From assembly GCA_964581175.1 (NCBI GenBank), contig CAZONI010000086.1, positions 1-14,763 of the forward strand: a stretch of DNA of 14,763 nt. The letters are read 5' to 3'. Source of the stretch: B46-G9 sp964581175 (GTDB lineage: Bacteria > Desulfobacterota > DSM-4660 > Desulfatiglandales > Desulfatiglandaceae). Shown here in pieces: positions 13,395 through 14,763 of this stretch (position 1 is the first letter of the stretch; each line of letters opens with the position of its first letter). A model generated the notes under the pieces. The model did not search any database. It was not told the origin of the DNA and saw only the letters and a list, made by a program, of their open reading frames with translations. Made by a program: the position numbers and the translations under genes.

Positions 13395-14763
13395 TCATCC
13401 TTCCAGGGCCATCTTGCCCGGGTTGAGGATATTATTGGGATCAAAGAACCGCTTCACACCCCGCATCACCTCCATCTCCGTCTCGTCATGCTCCAGGGTC
13501 ATAAACGGGGCCTTGGAAAGGCCGATGCCGTGCTCTCCGGTCAGGGTTCCGCCCAGATCAACGGCCAGTCTGAAGAGGTCCGCACTCGCCCCTTCCATCC
13601 TTTTCACCTGCTCGGGATCATAGCCGTCATAGAGAATCTGCGGGTGGAGATTTCCGTCCCCTGCGTGGCCGAAGGTGGCGATCTGGATCGCGTATTTTTT
13701 CGCGATGTCGTTAATCCCCTTGAGCAGATCGGCTATCCTGGACATGGGCACCGTCACATCCTCCAGCACAAAGTGCGTCTTGATACGTGCCAGTACCGCA
13801 TAGGCAGATTTCCTCGCCTGCCATAATTCATCCGCTTCTTCCCGAGTCTTCGCCTGTCTTATCTCTCCTGGACTGTTCTTCTCAAAAACTCCGATGATTT
13901 TTGCCATCTGGTATTCGGTTTCTTCCCGGGTATACCCATCCGTCTCCACCAACACCAGCATGTCGACCTCGGGAAGAGCGAGGGCCGTATTCTGATTGAT
14001 GGCGAGAATCGTTTCCCTGCCCAGGATCTCCAGGGCACTCGGAATGATCCCGCTGTGCATCACTTCAGTGAGTGCATGACCTGCATCTTCCAGATTATCA
14101 AACGTGGCAACGGCTGTGCTCGCCGCCGTAGGTTCCGGGCTTATCTTCAGGGTTATCTGTGTAACGACGCCGAGGGTCCCTTCCGAACCCACGAACAGTC
14201 TTGTCAAATCATACCCGGACACGCTTTTCATGGTCCTTGACCCGGTTTTCATGGTCCGGCCGTCCGGGAGCACCACCTGGAGACCCAGGACGTAATCGCG
14301 CGTGGTCCCGTATTTTGCCCCCTTCAGGCCGCCCGCATTTGTCGCCACATTTCCGCCAAGGGTGGAGGCCTTCCCGCTCGCGGGATCGGGCGGGAAAAAG
14401 AAGCCGAACGGCGCCAGGGCTTCCTGAAAATCATTGTACACCACTCCTGGCTGGACCACTGCCAGGCGGTCCTCGATACTGATCTCAAGGATCCGGTTCA
14501 TGTGACTGAGGTCCAGGACGATTCCGCCTTTGACAGGAACGGCCATGCCCGAAAGACCGGTCCCCGCTCCCCGCGGGACGACCGGCATTTTTTCCCTGTT
14601 CGCCAGACGCAACACGCCTGCCACCTGCTCTGCCGCCTGGGCCCAGACCCCGCAGGACGGCCGGTGGCTGTGTTCCGACGCGTCATAAGAATAGGATACC
14701 ATATCCAGCAGATTTTCGGTATAGTTCCTCTCACCCACGATATCAATGAGAGCCTGTTTTACC
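13395..14763 (-). CDS. glcD: FAD-linked 2-hydroxyacid dehydrogenase, GlcD family (5' end beyond window)
   Basis: Flavoprotein oxidising a 2-hydroxyacid such as D-lactate or glycolate to the 2-oxoacid. Counting from the GTG at 14738, 447 residues are seen. The FAD-binding PCMH domain covers about 1-200 with VVPRGAGTGLSGMA (53-66), PPDPASGKASTLGGNVATNA (116-135) and GSEGTLGVVTQ (184-194). The C-terminal domain has the metal/substrate motifs TFGHAGDGNLHPQ (His358, His365) and TGEHGIG (Glu402, His403), and ends NNILNPGKMALEG as usual. The frame stays open upstream of that GTG to the window edge, reading VKQALIDIVGERNYT, which looks like a genuine GlcD N-terminus. So the true start lies just outside and the gene is marked partial. 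Its pairing with an HdrD/GlcF-like gene 128 bases downstream fits a GlcDF-type complex. Substrate cannot be told from sequence. Confidence 0.92.
   Translation of the reverse strand, partial: VKQALIDIVGERNYTENLLDMVSYSYDASEHSHRPSCGVWAQAAEQVAGVLRLANREKMPVVPRGAGTGLSGMAVPVKGGIVLDLSHMNRILEISIEDRLAVVQPGVVYNDFQEALAPFGFFFPPDPASGKASTLGGNVATNAGGLKGAKYGTTRDYVLGLQVVLPDGRTMKTGSRTMKSVSGYDLTRLFVGSEGTLGVVTQITLKISPEPTAASTAVATFDNLEDAGHALTEVMHSGIIPSALEILGRETILAINQNTALALPEVDMLVLVETDGYTREETEYQMAKIIGVFEKNSPGEIRQAKTREEADELWQARKSAYAVLARIKTHFVLEDVTVPMSRIADLLKGINDIAKKYAIQIATFGHAGDGNLHPQILYDGYDPEQVKRMEGASADLFRLAVDLGGTLTGEHGIGLSKAPFMTLEHDETEMEVMRGVKRFFDPNNILNPGKMALEG

Noticed and set aside
11542..13623. Plus-strand open frame of 693 codons antisense to the carrier and HdrD-like genes
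   Set aside because: It covers three minus-strand genes with clear family motifs and crosses their spacers. Its translation shows no recognisable domain, so it is a shadow of GC-biased codon use.

Overview
This 14.8 kb window carries fourteen protein-coding genes, all read from the minus strand, with short spacers and several overlaps. Two genes are cut by the window edges: the rarD-like gene on the left and the glcD-like gene on the right. I saw no rRNA, tRNA, CRISPR array, integrase or transposase. The gene content (anaerobe-style GlcD/HdrD oxidoreductases, three-domain NifU with NifS, a thiolase with a DUF35 partner, degenerate short repeats in spacers) suggests an anaerobic or syntrophic bacterium, perhaps Desulfobacterota (the former Deltaproteobacteria). 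That placement is inference from gene content only.

In transcription order (right to left), the first block runs from 14763 to 5572. It encodes a GlcD-type FAD-linked 2-hydroxyacid dehydrogenase, an HdrD/GlcF-like iron-sulfur protein, a GcvH-like lipoyl carrier protein and a second HdrD/GlcF-like protein. These are followed by a lipoate/octanoate ligase fused to a C-terminal DUF116 domain, a geranylgeranyl-reductase-type flavoprotein (LipT-like), and two radical SAM proteins resembling the LipS1 and LipS2 lipoyl synthases. Read together, this looks like a lipoyl carrier protein bracketed by two disulfide-reductase-type proteins and a dehydrogenase, with its own dedicated lipoylation machinery. 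No glycine cleavage P, T or L protein lies in the window, so a redox or sulfur-carrier role for the H-like protein is more likely here than glycine cleavage. This is the most interesting part of the window.

The second block (5488 to 3901) is a SCP-x-type thiolase with its DUF35 zinc-ribbon/OB-fold partner, a standard pair in acyl-CoA metabolism. The third block (3775 to 736) begins behind a good sigma70-like promoter. It encodes NifU, NifS (4-base overlap) and a long serine O-acetyltransferase (CysE), which together make cysteine and assemble Fe-S clusters. That is the sulfur and Fe-S supply the Fe-S-rich first block would consume, although co-regulation is not shown. A RarD/EamA permease (688 to the left edge) ends the window.

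Spacers are short and hold little except degenerate repeats: six tandem heptamers (1718-1759), an 11-bp direct repeat (11539-11563), a strong 9-bp hairpin just 5' of the gcvH-like ribosome site (12135-12157), and an imperfect inverted repeat (13301-13384). No spacer exceeds 200 bases.
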